Positions 8,942-17,860 of a stretch of DNA of 64,000 nucleotides are shown in pieces. The DNA lies in NCBI GenBank assembly GCA_012516075.1, contig JAAYXE010000048.1:1-64000 (forward strand). Direction: 5' to 3'. The stretch's first letter is position 1; the number at the start of each line of letters is the position of its first letter. Source of the stretch: Chloroflexota bacterium. Lineage in GTDB: Bacteria; Chloroflexota; Anaerolineae; Anaerolineales; UBA4823. Made by a program: the position numbers and the translations under genes. The notes below the pieces were generated by a model, which saw nothing but the letters and a program-made list of their open reading frames with translations, had not been told where the DNA came from and searched no databases.

Positions 8942-9774
8942 GCGACACGATCTCTCTGGAACAAATTGATCAGATTGCCAGTCAGATTCGCAGCCGCACA
9001 AAGCACCAGCCGGCGGTGGGTATTATCCTGGGTTCTGGCCTGGGCGAGCTGGCCAGCGCCGTTGAAGATGCCGATGTCATCCCTGCGGGTGAGGTGAACG
9101 GCTGGCCGGTATCCACGGTAAAAGGCCATCAGGGGCGGCTGATTCTGGGCAATCTTGAATCTCAGCCGGTATTTGTCCTGCAGGGGCGTGTCCATTATTA
9201 CGAAGGCTACAGTATGGCCCAGGTAGGGCTGCCGGTCCGTGTTATGCAGCGTCTGGGCATCCAGACGCTGATCGTTACCAATGCTGCCGGGGCGGTGAAT
9301 CCGGAATTCGAGCCCGGTGATTTAATGTTGATCACCGATCACCTGAATCTGATCGGGTTGGGTGGACTATCCCCGCTGCGCGGGCCGAACCTGGACGAGC
9401 TGGGCCCACGCTTCCCCGATATGAGTCGTGCTTACGACCGGGAGCTGATGGCGCTGGCCCGGCGCTGCGCGGCGGAAGAAAATATTCTCCTGAGGGAAGG
9501 CGTTTACGCTGGCCTGGCAGGGCCTGCGTTTGAGACCCCCGCCGATTTGCGCTTCCTGCGCCTGATCGGCACCGATGCAGTTGGTATGTCCACCGTGCCT
9601 GAAGTGACCGTCGCCCGGCACGGTGGAACCCGTGTTCTGGGTATTTCGGGTATCAGTAATAAGGCAAACCTTGATGGTGAGACGGTCACAACACATGAAG
9701 AAGTACTCGAAGCAGGACGGATCCTTGTACCGAAACTTACGAAGCTTGTACGCGCTGTGCTGCGGAGCATGTAG
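8938..9774 (+). CDS. punA: Purine nucleoside phosphorylase (trimeric type)
   Basis: Phosphorolyses inosine and guanosine (and their deoxy forms) to base plus (deoxy)ribose-1-phosphate in purine salvage. The 278 residues have the phosphate-binding GSGLGELA (32-39, with Ser33), KGHQGR (His64), GRVHYYEGY (83-91), AGPAFETPAD (Glu199) and MSTVPEV (217-223). The purine-site motif SNKAN has Asn241, typical of 6-oxopurine-specific enzymes. The start codon overlaps the preceding Xer-like gene. Confidence 0.94.
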   Translation: MSDTISLEQIDQIASQIRSRTKHQPAVGIILGSGLGELASAVEDADVIPAGEVNGWPVSTVKGHQGRLILGNLESQPVFVLQGRVHYYEGYSMAQVGLPVRVMQRLGIQTLIVTNAAGAVNPEFEPGDLMLITDHLNLIGLGGLSPLRGPNLDELGPRFPDMSRAYDRELMALARRCAAEENILLREGVYAGLAGPAFETPADLRFLRLIGTDAVGMSTVPEVTVARHGGTRVLGISGISNKANLDGETVTTHEEVLEAGRILVPKLTKLVRAVLRSM

Positions 9775-9816
9775 TGGCATGTACAGCCGGCCTGGCATCT
9801 CATTTCTAGGAGTGGC

Positions 9817-10527
9817 ATGGAGGAGGCACTCAGTTTCTTTCGAGCCTATGAAGTCTGGATTTATTTAATACTGGGGCTGGGTGGGCTGTTTTTTGTACGA
9901 AAATTTGTATACGCCTGGAAAGAACTTCAGGGTGCAGCATTCGGTCTGGAAAGAGAAAGTGCCCAGGCTCGTTTAAATCAATCGGCGTTTGCACTGGTGC
10001 TGCTGTTGACAATGGCGGTGGCCGAGTTTGTCCTGGTGTCCTTCGTGGCTCCCTCGATCCCGGGAGCCTCTCCGCTGTTAACACCGACGCTGGATCTGCT
10101 TGCGACCGCAACCACCACGCTTCCGGCGCAGGACAGTGCTGTAGCGCAGGGCGAGCCGCTGGTAACCGCACCGGTCACCACTGAAACACCAGAGAGCGCC
10201 TGCATTCCAGGTGAAATCGAGATCACCTCACCCCTTCCGGGGCAGGAGATTAATGGTATCTTTACGGTGGAAGGTTCGGCCAGCATTGAGAACTTCGGCT
10301 TTTACAAGTTCGAAATGATGCCTCCCGGTTCATCCGAATGGTTAACAGTTCAGGCTGGAAACATCCCTGTGCAGAGCGGCCGGCTGGTTGACTGGGATAC
10401 GCGCCGGCTGACGCCCGGCGATTACCAGCTCCGCCTGGTACTGGTCGACAACCAGGCACAGTCCCTGCCGCCCTGCGAGATTCATGTTCGTGTGGCGCCT
10501 ACTCCGGAAGAAACCCCGGAACTTTAA
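9817..10527 (+). CDS. Membrane-anchored protein of unknown function
   Basis: 236 residues, start supported by TAGGAG upstream. Two transmembrane helices are visible (about 10-30 and 51-73). They are followed by a Thr/Pro-rich linker (about 80-125) and a C-terminal domain of ~95 residues beginning CIPGEIEITSPLPGQEI. The pattern of that domain (ITSP..G..I.G..TV.G.A followed by beta strands ending in DNQAQ) is like an Ig-like or extracellular beta-sandwich module. No function is recognised. It is followed 21 bases later by a GNAT gene in the same direction. Confidence 0.7.
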   Translation: MEEALSFFRAYEVWIYLILGLGGLFFVRKFVYAWKELQGAAFGLERESAQARLNQSAFALVLLLTMAVAEFVLVSFVAPSIPGASPLLTPTLDLLATATTTLPAQDSAVAQGEPLVTAPVTTETPESACIPGEIEITSPLPGQEINGIFTVEGSASIENFGFYKFEMMPPGSSEWLTVQAGNIPVQSGRLVDWDTRRLTPGDYQLRLVLVDNQAQSLPPCEIHVRVAPTPEETPEL

Positions 10528-10548
10528 TGGTAGTACGAGAGGTTCCAT

Positions 10549-11088
10549 ATGCCAGAGATCGAAATTCGCCCGGCAACTGCAGCAGATCTACCTGTGCTGG
10601 TAAATTTTGACCCGAACTACATAAGCGATTACGTCTGGCAGATGGAGATTTCGGCAGAAGACCAGCAGATCGGGGTGAATTTTCGTGAGATACGCCTGCC
10701 GCGCTCTGTTCGCGTAGAATACCCTCGCCCAATTTCAAAGCTTGCCGATGAATTTACACAATACTCAGGACTGCTGGTTGCACTGCTGGCCGCAGAACCG
10801 GTCGCTTTTGCAGGACTGCGCCTGGGCGTTGCTCCACTCACAGCCTGGGTATCCGATCTGGTGGTGACCCGGCGCATGCGGCGTCAGGGCATCGGCAGTG
10901 CGCTGGTGCTGGCCGCTGAAGAGTGGGGGCTGCAGCACGACTGCCGCAATATCGTGCTGGAGATGCAGACGAAAAATTATGCCGCTATCCACATGGCTCA
11001 GAAGCTGGGCTTTGACTTTTGTGGATACAACGACCGTTATTATGCCAATCACGATATTGGCCTGTTTTTTGGTAAAAGCCTGCGCTGA
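10549..11088 (+). CDS. GNAT-family N-acetyltransferase
   Basis: 179 residues. The acetyl-CoA binding region is clear: VSDLVVTRRMRRQGIGSALV contains the R-x-x-G-x-G/A loop (about 112-120), followed by LEMQTKNYAAIHMAQKLGF. The closing YYANHDIGLFFGKSL strand is typical of GNAT enzymes that act on small molecules or peptides. The acceptor substrate is unknown. GAGAGG lies upstream of the ATG. Confidence 0.87.
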   Translation: MPEIEIRPATAADLPVLVNFDPNYISDYVWQMEISAEDQQIGVNFREIRLPRSVRVEYPRPISKLADEFTQYSGLLVALLAAEPVAFAGLRLGVAPLTAWVSDLVVTRRMRRQGIGSALVLAAEEWGLQHDCRNIVLEMQTKNYAAIHMAQKLGFDFCGYNDRYYANHDIGLFFGKSLR

Positions 11089-11166
11089 CGGCAGTAGATT
11101 TCAAGGTGCCCACTGCGATGTGTCTTCTATACCGGTGCCGTGACAGGATGGACTTGAATTACTGGG

Positions 11167-13167
11167 GTGACGCGCATCGAACCAGAGCTGTGCCCCAACC
11201 GAGAAATGTACAACCTTATCGTCACAATTCTAAGAACAATCAACGAAATCCTGACGGCGGGGATCGCCATCACAGCATTTTCCCTGCTGCTGTACGCCCT
11301 GTCTTTCAACCTGCGCGACCGGGTCGCACGCTCCTTTGCAGCCATATTGATCTGTGTGGTGATCGTGTTCGTGGCGGAGGCGATCGGCAGCGTCACCGAT
11401 TCGCCGCGCGATCTCGAGATCTGGCTGCGTGCGCAGTGGCTGGGGATTACATTTCTTCCGGCCGCTTATCTGCATTTTTCTGACGCGCTGCTGGCGACCA
11501 CCGGCCGGCCCTCACGCGGCCGCAGAAGCCTGGCCGTCCGCGTGGCTTACGTCATCTCGTTTCTGTTCCTGCTCACCCTGCCCTTCAACGGGCTGGTGGG
11601 TCATCTCGTTCAGGATGTCAATCCGGCACCACACTTGCAACGAACGTGGCTGACCTGGATTTTTACACTTTATTATGTTTCTGTTATCAGCCTGTCATGG
11701 GGTAACCTGTGGCGGGCTTACCGGCGCACGGTGGCCAGCGCCAGCCGCCGCCGGATGGGGTACCTGCTCGCTGGGGCAGTGGCTCCAGCACTGGGTTCTT
11801 ATCCTTATCTCTTATTTGGATCCCGTTTTGCGGCTGCAAGTCCGCTGACCTTCTGGGCCGGCGTTACTCTTGGCAACCTGGTTGTTTCTGCTTTACTGGT
11901 ATTGATGGCCTACGCGGTCGCCTTTTTTGGCGTGCCCTGGCCGGACCGTGTGGTCAAGCGCCGCCTGTTTAAATGGTTGATGCGCGGTCCTGTGACGGCC
12001 TCCACCGTCCTGGCCCTGACGACCCTGGTCCGGCGGGCAGGTGACTGGCTGGACTTTTCGACGGCCATCGTCGTTCCGGTCTTAATGGTGGTCACCGTTT
12101 TAATCCTCGAGCACCTGATCACACTGGTGGCCCCCATCTGGGAGCAGTGGTTGTTTCACGGCGGCGCCCGTGAAGAGACAGATCTCCTGCAGAGCCTGGA
12201 AGAACGCCTGCTGACCCGTGGAGATCTGCACCAGTTCTTAGAAGCTGTGCTGGCAGCGGTCTGTGACCGCTTACAAACATCCAGGGCCTTTGTGGCTGGT
12301 TTTGGTCCCAACGGCCTGGAAAATCTGGTTACGATAGGAGGTGATCAATCGCTGGAGAAAGAAGACCTGTCTGAGAAGCTCCTGCAGGTCGTCGTTGAGA
12401 ACGGCCTGGATGAGGAGGTCTTTTCCTGGGGCGAGTACTGGTTGATACCCCTTTACGACCAGGAAGAGGAATTTCCCGAGCTTCTCGGGCTGCTGGGCGT
12501 GGTCCATAACCCCGAGCAGAAACTCGACCCGGAGCAGGCGGATGCTCTGCAAATCCTGACCGAACGGGCTGAGATCGCTCTCCGGGACTGGCGCAGGCAG
12601 CAGCAGGTTTTCAGCTCAATTGAAGCGCTTACCCCGCAGGTGAACATGATCCAGCGTCTGCGCGCGGCCTCGCGTTATTCGGGTACCGAAGTGCTGACAA
12701 CGCAGGCCTTACCACTGGAGGAGAGAAGATTCTCGGCCTGGGTCAAAGATGCGCTCTCACACTATTGGGGGGGGCCCAAACTCACTGAAAGCCCACTGCT
12801 TGAACTGCGGGTCGTGAAGCAGGCCATGCGAGAACACGAGGATAACCCGACCAACGCTCTGCGTGCTATTCTCAAGCGTGCCATTGAGCAGGTTCGCCCT
12901 GAAGGTGAAAGGCGCTTCACAGCGGAATGGATTTTATACAACATCCTTGAAATGAAGTTTCTGGAGGGCCGCAAGGTGCGCGACATCGCCGGGCGGTTGG
13001 CGATGTCAGAAGCCGATCTGTACCGTAAGCAGCGGGTCGCTATTGAAGCTGTAGCGAATGCCATTGTCGAAATGGAACAGCAGGCAAGGCAGGATAACTT
13101 GATTGCCATTGACGCCAACTCGAAACCTTTAGATCCAGACAGGCAAGGTGGGTTTAATGGTAAGTAA
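11167..13167 (+). CDS. 7TM/GAF membrane regulator with C-terminal helical region
   Basis: 666 residues from GTG 11167; ATG 11206 (MYNLIV) is an equally plausible start, as neither has a strong ribosome binding site. About seven to nine hydrophobic segments fill residues 20-325, resembling the 7TM sensor modules found at the N-terminus of some histidine kinases. A GAF-like domain follows (about 345-480). The C-terminus (about 520-650) has no kinase motifs but ends in a helical stretch, KVRDIAGRLAMSEADLYRKQ (from residue 603), that resembles a helix-turn-helix. This suggests a membrane-bound sensor that acts by binding rather than phosphorylating. Its 3' end overlaps the S1-domain gene. Confidence 0.68.
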   Translation: MTRIEPELCPNREMYNLIVTILRTINEILTAGIAITAFSLLLYALSFNLRDRVARSFAAILICVVIVFVAEAIGSVTDSPRDLEIWLRAQWLGITFLPAAYLHFSDALLATTGRPSRGRRSLAVRVAYVISFLFLLTLPFNGLVGHLVQDVNPAPHLQRTWLTWIFTLYYVSVISLSWGNLWRAYRRTVASASRRRMGYLLAGAVAPALGSYPYLLFGSRFAAASPLTFWAGVTLGNLVVSALLVLMAYAVAFFGVPWPDRVVKRRLFKWLMRGPVTASTVLALTTLVRRAGDWLDFSTAIVVPVLMVVTVLILEHLITLVAPIWEQWLFHGGAREETDLLQSLEERLLTRGDLHQFLEAVLAAVCDRLQTSRAFVAGFGPNGLENLVTIGGDQSLEKEDLSEKLLQVVVENGLDEEVFSWGEYWLIPLYDQEEEFPELLGLLGVVHNPEQKLDPEQADALQILTERAEIALRDWRRQQQVFSSIEALTPQVNMIQRLRAASRYSGTEVLTTQALPLEERRFSAWVKDALSHYWGGPKLTESPLLELRVVKQAMREHEDNPTNALRAILKRAIEQVRPEGERRFTAEWILYNILEMKFLEGRKVRDIAGRLAMSEADLYRKQRVAIEAVANAIVEMEQQARQDNLIAIDANSKPLDPDRQGGFNGK

Positions 13168-14140
13168 ACAACGCTACCATGAAATTCAGGGGGGACCTCC
13201 ACCATTGGATGAATCCTGGTGGGAGGCTATTTTATCCGACGATGAATATGAAGCAGGCCCAGCCTGCCAGTCGTATGCCAGCCACGAGAAAACCGGTTCA
13301 GCGTATCAAAAGCCGTCACGCCAGGCTCCTGAACCTGAACCGATCGACTGGGAGCGCACGATTGAGCTGTATGAGCAGGACTGTCCTGTAGAGCTGGAAG
13401 TTCACGGGTTTAACCGGGGTGGGCTTCTGGTCAAGGGAGACAGGCTGCAGGGTTTTGTGCCCATCTCACATCTCATCGATATGCCCGAGATGAAAGATGA
13501 TCCGGAGCCCTGGCTGGCGACTTACGTCGGGAAGCGCCTTCTGTTGAAGGTGATTGAATGTGAACAGGAGCGCGGCCGGATCGTATTTTCAGAGCGCGCG
13601 GCACTGGCGATGAGCGGCAGCCGCAACATGCTGCTCAGCCAGTTGAAACCTGGGGACAGGGTGCATGGCACGGTGACCAACATCACCGATTTCGGGGTGT
13701 TCGTCGATCTGGGGGGCGTAGAGGGCCTGATTCATGTCTCAGAGCTATCCTGGGGCAGGGTTCGCCATCCGGCGGATGTGGTCCAGCTCGGTGAATATCT
13801 GGAAGTTTTCGTGATCAATGTCGACCGCGACCGGAACCGTGTGGCACTCAGCCTGAAGCGCTTGTATCCCAACCCCTGGGAGACGGCTGAGGAGCGGTAT
13901 TTCCCCGGTCAGATCATCGAAGCGGTGATCACCAGCATCGTGCCGTTCGGAGCATTTGCACGCCTGGAGGAGGGCCTGGACGGGCTGATCCACATCACAG
14001 AAATCTGCCCGGATGCGCCGCCCAAGAATCTGGGAGATATCCTCCACGAAGGGCAGCGGGTGCGAGTGCGCGTTCTGCATGTCGACGGCAGCCGGCAGCG
14101 GCTGGGCCTGAGCATGAGGCTGTTTAGCGAGGAAAAATGA
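13157..14140 (+). CDS. Protein with three S1 RNA-binding domains
   Basis: The start is ATG 13157, seven bases after AAGGTG; an upstream in-frame GTG at 13148 lies inside that site. The 327 residues have an acidic or low-complexity N-terminus (1-65) and then S1 domains at about 74-148, 164-234 and 248-322. The second is the most canonical (GDRVHGTVTNITDFGVFVDL). It resembles a short ribosomal protein S1 or a related general RNA-binding protein. Whether it is the genome's main S1 cannot be told from this window. It overlaps comEA (ATGA) and the 7TM regulator, so all three are probably one transcript. Confidence 0.85.
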   Translation: MVSKQRYHEIQGGPPPLDESWWEAILSDDEYEAGPACQSYASHEKTGSAYQKPSRQAPEPEPIDWERTIELYEQDCPVELEVHGFNRGGLLVKGDRLQGFVPISHLIDMPEMKDDPEPWLATYVGKRLLLKVIECEQERGRIVFSERAALAMSGSRNMLLSQLKPGDRVHGTVTNITDFGVFVDLGGVEGLIHVSELSWGRVRHPADVVQLGEYLEVFVINVDRDRNRVALSLKRLYPNPWETAEERYFPGQIIEAVITSIVPFGAFARLEEGLDGLIHITEICPDAPPKNLGDILHEGQRVRVRVLHVDGSRQRLGLSMRLFSEEK

Positions 14141-14730
14141 AGCTCGCCTGGGCGGCAGCCTTCGGTCTCGTAAGCGGACTGCTTGCGTCTGGCATTATTC
14201 TGCTTGCCAGCAGTCCGCCCCGGGGGGATCCCGTTCGCCTGACGCCCGCGCCCACACCAGGGCCTTACCTGGTACATGTGACCGGCGCTGTTGCCCATCC
14301 GGATGTCTACACACTGCCTCCCGGCAGCCGCGTGCGGGACGCGGTTGACGCCGCCGGTGGATTGGCCCCGGATGCAGACGACAGCCGGCTCAACCTGGCT
14401 GCGCCGCTGGCGGATGGCGAGCAGGTCTATATTCCTTTCCAGGTACAGAGTGCCGGTCAATACTTTGAGGCGGAAGGATTTCAGGAAGAAAGCCCGCAGG
14501 GTCTGCCACAAACCGGACAGCCTGGTGAACGGGTGAACATCAACTCCGCTTCCCTGGAAGAACTGGACAGCCTGCCGGGCATTGGGCCGGTCACCGCTCA
14601 TAAAATTATCGCCTACCGCGCAGAAAACGGTCCCTTTCTATCCATTGAATCCATTCAGGATGTGCCGGGAATTGGCCCTGCAACATTTGCGAAGATTAAG
14701 GATTTGATCACAACCGGCGTGCATCCGTAA
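14137..14730 (+). CDS. comEA: ComEA-like DNA-binding protein
   Basis: 197 residues: an N-terminal membrane anchor (about 5-24), an SLBB domain (about 44-101, with VHVTGAVAHPDVYTLP) and a C-terminal helix-hairpin-helix region (132-193) with two hairpins, LPGIGP (146-151) and VPGIGP (176-181). This is the layout of ComEA, the receptor that binds double-stranded DNA outside the membrane during natural transformation. Neither ComEC nor type IV pilus genes follow here, so competence is not shown. The ATG overlaps the preceding S1-domain gene. Confidence 0.9.
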   Translation: MKLAWAAAFGLVSGLLASGIILLASSPPRGDPVRLTPAPTPGPYLVHVTGAVAHPDVYTLPPGSRVRDAVDAAGGLAPDADDSRLNLAAPLADGEQVYIPFQVQSAGQYFEAEGFQEESPQGLPQTGQPGERVNINSASLEELDSLPGIGPVTAHKIIAYRAENGPFLSIESIQDVPGIGPATFAKIKDLITTGVHP

Positions 14731-14749
14731 GCCAGCGTATGAATGCGTA

Positions 14750-14776
14750 AGGAGCGGCGCGTTTTACGTCGCTCCT
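14750..14776. terminator. Stem-loop between convergent comEA and DNA methyltransferase genes
   Basis: AGGAGCG and CGCTCCT form a 7-bp stem around GCGCGTTTTACGT, which itself holds a CG/CG pair around TTTTA. It lies 20 bases after comEA and overlaps the 3' end of the convergent methyltransferase gene, so it could serve both. Confidence 0.4.
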
Positions 14777-15708
14777 GGTTCGTTTTCCCCCTCATTATTG
14801 AGAACAGTGTTTTTCACCTGAGCTTTCAGACGGGCCTGGGCCAGCTGGATGTATTCCTCGTGGATATCGTATCCGATGTAGTAGCGTCCATCCTTCTGCG
14901 CAGCCAGGCAGGTGGTGCCGCTGCCCACAAAAGGATCGAGCACAATATCGCCACTGAAGGTGTAAAGCTGGATCAGGCGATGGGGAAGTTCAACCGGGAA
15001 AGGCGCCGGATGACCGACCTTACGTGCCGAGACGGCCGGGAAATTCCACACACTCTTCGTCCATTCCAGGAATTCTTCTTTACTGATCGTGCTTTCCTTG
15101 TGGCCGCGCCTGCGGCGGAAGGTCGTCTTGGAAAACACCAGGATATATTCATGCACATCGCGCAGCACCGGATTTGAAGCGGAACGCCAGCTTCCCCAGG
15201 CGGTGGAAGGGCTCGCGCTGCCCCCTTTGTTCCAGATGATTTCACCGCGCATCAGAAAACCGAGGTCCAGCATCTGCTCGATCACAAAGCTGTGCAGGGG
15301 GATGTAGGGCTTTCTTCCCAGGTTGGCCACGTTAATACAGGCGCGCCCGCCTGGCGCCAGCACCCGGTACGTCTCTGCCCAAACCCGCTTTAACAGGGCC
15401 AGATATTCATCCAGGTTCAGGTCGCCGTCATATTCCTTGGATGCGTTGTAGGGCGGCGAGGTGATCATCAGGTGGATGCTGTTATCGGGCAGCTCATCCA
15501 TAACCTCGCTGGATTTGCAGAACAGCCGGTTGAGGAACTGTGAGGGGACCGGGTTTTCCCGCGCCACAGCGTCAACCCCGGTTTCAACGCCCTCGTACAG
15601 CCGGCTGGTGTAAAACCGGGATGAATCATGGCTGATGCGCCCGCGAGATCCAAACGGGCTGGTCTCGGTGCCTGTAAGCTTCTCTGGCCGGTTCTTCTTG
15701 CGCTGCAC
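14764..15708 (-). CDS. Site-specific DNA methyltransferase, beta class, orphan
   Basis: 314 residues from GTG, with GGGAGG upstream. Catalytic motif IV is TSPPYN (83-88) and the SAM-binding motif I is DPFVGSGTT (258-266). With IV before I and the target-recognition region between them, this is the beta class. The S-P-P-Y form of motif IV is common in N4-cytosine enzymes but also occurs in N6-adenine enzymes, so the modified base is undecided. No restriction endonuclease lies beside it; the neighbours are comEA and thrC. It may be a solitary regulatory or protective methylase. Confidence 0.88.
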   Translation of the reverse strand: MQRKKNRPEKLTGTETSPFGSRGRISHDSSRFYTSRLYEGVETGVDAVARENPVPSQFLNRLFCKSSEVMDELPDNSIHLMITSPPYNASKEYDGDLNLDEYLALLKRVWAETYRVLAPGGRACINVANLGRKPYIPLHSFVIEQMLDLGFLMRGEIIWNKGGSASPSTAWGSWRSASNPVLRDVHEYILVFSKTTFRRRRGHKESTISKEEFLEWTKSVWNFPAVSARKVGHPAPFPVELPHRLIQLYTFSGDIVLDPFVGSGTTCLAAQKDGRYYIGYDIHEEYIQLAQARLKAQVKNTVLNNEGENEPGAT

Positions 15709-15831
15709 GCTGCCTCCCGAGGTCTGTCTGGTGGATCGATCTGGCTCTATTGTACTGAATAGCTCGCCAAACGCGAAGACTGGCCGGGAAGACCGTGCTG
15801 CAGCCAGTCTCCTTCCCGCGAATGAACCTGT

Positions 15832-16911
15832 ATGTTAATATTGGCAGATATGGAACCGCGAGGCATTATCAACCTTTACCGCCCCTATCTGAATCTGCCG
15901 GATTATGCGATCCCCGTAAGCCTGCAGGAGGGCAGCACCCCTTTAATCCCCGTGCCGCGCCTGGCAGCCGAGATCGCCCCGGGTTTTGAGCTGTACGTCA
16001 AATACGAAGGGATGAACCCGACGGGATCCTTTAAAGACCGGGGCATGACGGTGGCGATCAGCGAGGCCCTGGGACGCGGCGCCCGGACGGTGATCTGCGC
16101 TTCGACCGGGAATACAGCCGCTTCAGCCGCCGCTTATGCCGCCCGGGCCGGACAGCGCGCCATCGTGCTGATTCCGGAGGGAAAAGTGGCTGCCGGAAAG
16201 CTGGCCGGCGCCGTGGCGTATGGCGCACAGGTGGTGCAGATTCAGGGCTCTTTCGACCAGGCCCTGTCGCTGGTGGTGGCTCTGACCGAAAAGCATCCCC
16301 TGGCGCTGGTCAATTCGCTCAACCCCTACCGCCTGGAGGGGCAGAAAACCGCCGCGTTTGAGATCTGCGACGTGCTGGGCGGGGCCCCAGACCTGCTCTG
16401 CCTGCCGGTTGGAAACGCCGGGAACATCACCGCTTACTGGATGGGTTTCCAGCAGTATCATCAGGAGAAGGGGACGGGCCTGCCGCGCCTGCTGGGGGTG
16501 CAGGCGGAGGGCGCTGCCCCGCTGGTCCTGGGGCATCCGGTGAATTTTCCCGAGACGGTCGCTTCGGCCATCCGCATCGGCCGGCCAGCGCGCGGCGAGC
16601 AGGCTTTACAGGCGGCCGAAGAATCGGGCGGCGAGATTATCGCCGTGAGCGATGCCGAAATCCTGTCCATGCAGCGCAGCCTGGCCGGCGAAGGGCTGTG
16701 GGTAGAGCCTGCCTCCGCGGCGGGGCTGGCCGGGCTGGTAAAGCAGGTGCGCGAGGGCCGCATCGACCTGCGCGGCATGCGCGTCGTGGCAGTCTGCACG
16801 GGTCATGGACTGAAAGATCCCGATACGATCACGCGCGCGATGGATCCTCCACAGTCCCTGCCGGCAGAAATCAGCGCGCTGGAAAGTCTGGCCCTGCAGG
16901 AGCAATCATGA
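15832..16911 (+). CDS. thrC: Threonine synthase
   Basis: A PLP enzyme converting O-phosphohomoserine to threonine. 359 residues. The PLP lysine is Lys68 in NPTGSFKDRGM, and the phosphate-binding CASTGNTAASAAAYAARAG and LPVGNAGNITAYW segments are intact. ATG 15850 is an alternative start. It ends in an ATGA overlap with thrB, the previous step of the pathway. Confidence 0.94.
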   Translation: MLILADMEPRGIINLYRPYLNLPDYAIPVSLQEGSTPLIPVPRLAAEIAPGFELYVKYEGMNPTGSFKDRGMTVAISEALGRGARTVICASTGNTAASAAAYAARAGQRAIVLIPEGKVAAGKLAGAVAYGAQVVQIQGSFDQALSLVVALTEKHPLALVNSLNPYRLEGQKTAAFEICDVLGGAPDLLCLPVGNAGNITAYWMGFQQYHQEKGTGLPRLLGVQAEGAAPLVLGHPVNFPETVASAIRIGRPARGEQALQAAEESGGEIIAVSDAEILSMQRSLAGEGLWVEPASAAGLAGLVKQVREGRIDLRGMRVVAVCTGHGLKDPDTITRAMDPPQSLPAEISALESLALQEQS

Positions 16912-17840
16912 CTGCGGTGACGGTGCGCGTCCCGGCCACGACGGCCAATCTCGGTCCGGGTTTCGACTGCCTGGGCATGGCGCTGGATTTGTGGAACCGG
17001 ACGCACTTCTCGCTGGAAGGGAATGAGATCCGGGTGATCGTGGAAGGTAAGGGCCGTGATCACCTTCCCCAGAATCACGAAAACCTGATCGCCCAGGCAG
17101 CTCTGCGTCTGTATGCAGCCGCCGGGGCGCAGCCGCCGGACGGGCTGTTGATCCGGGCCGAAAATCACATCCCCCTGGCTTCCGGGCTGGGATCCAGTTC
17201 TGCCGCGGTGCTGGCGGGCCTGCTGGGGGCAAATGCGCTGCTGGGCGAGCCACTTGATCGCCAGCAGATTCTTGAGCTGGCGGCCGAGATCGAAGGTCAT
17301 CCGGACAATGCCGCCCCTGCTCTGTTCGGCGGGCTGGTGGTGTCCGCCCGTATCGCTGCGGAGGACTCCGCAAATCAACCGGGTCAGGTGCTGGCGCATC
17401 TGGTGGAAACGCCGCCCTGGCCGGTGGTGGTTGCCCTGCCGGCGTTTGAACTGTCGACCCGTGCGGCGCGTGCCGCCCTGCCAGAAACGGTGCCTTTGAG
17501 CAGCGCCGTGTACAACCTCAGCCGGGTGACGCTGGTGGTTGAAGCGCTGCGGTTGGGCGACGCACAGCTGCTGGAGGCGGCCATGCAGGACTGCCTCCAC
17601 CAGCCGGCGCGCCTGAAGCTGATCCCGGGCGCTGCTCAAGCGCTGCTGGCCGCACGGCAGGCAGGTGCCTGTGCGGCGGCCCTTTCAGGCGCAGGGCCCA
17701 GTGTGATCGCCTTCGCGCCAGTGGAAATACACGAATCGGTCGCCAATGCGATGTCGGGTGCCTTTTTGGCTGCCGGCCTGGCAGCGCGCACATTCTCTCT
17801 GGTCAGCAGCCCGGCGGGCGCCTCGGTGGAACCCGGCTGA
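16908..17840 (+). CDS. thrB: Homoserine kinase
   Basis: Phosphorylates homoserine, making the substrate of the coupled thrC product. The start is ATG 16908 (ATGA overlap), giving 310 residues. The GHMP-kinase signatures are VPATTANLGPGFDCLGMAL at the N-terminus, the ATP-binding PLASGLGSSSAA (89-100), and the C-terminal AALSGAGPSVIAF. An in-frame extension upstream runs inside thrC and is rejected. Confidence 0.95.
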   Translation: MTAVTVRVPATTANLGPGFDCLGMALDLWNRTHFSLEGNEIRVIVEGKGRDHLPQNHENLIAQAALRLYAAAGAQPPDGLLIRAENHIPLASGLGSSSAAVLAGLLGANALLGEPLDRQQILELAAEIEGHPDNAAPALFGGLVVSARIAAEDSANQPGQVLAHLVETPPWPVVVALPAFELSTRAARAALPETVPLSSAVYNLSRVTLVVEALRLGDAQLLEAAMQDCLHQPARLKLIPGAAQALLAARQAGACAAALSGAGPSVIAFAPVEIHESVANAMSGAFLAAGLAARTFSLVSSPAGASVEPG

Positions 17841-17860
17841 CCTTTCCCCGTCTGCTCTGC

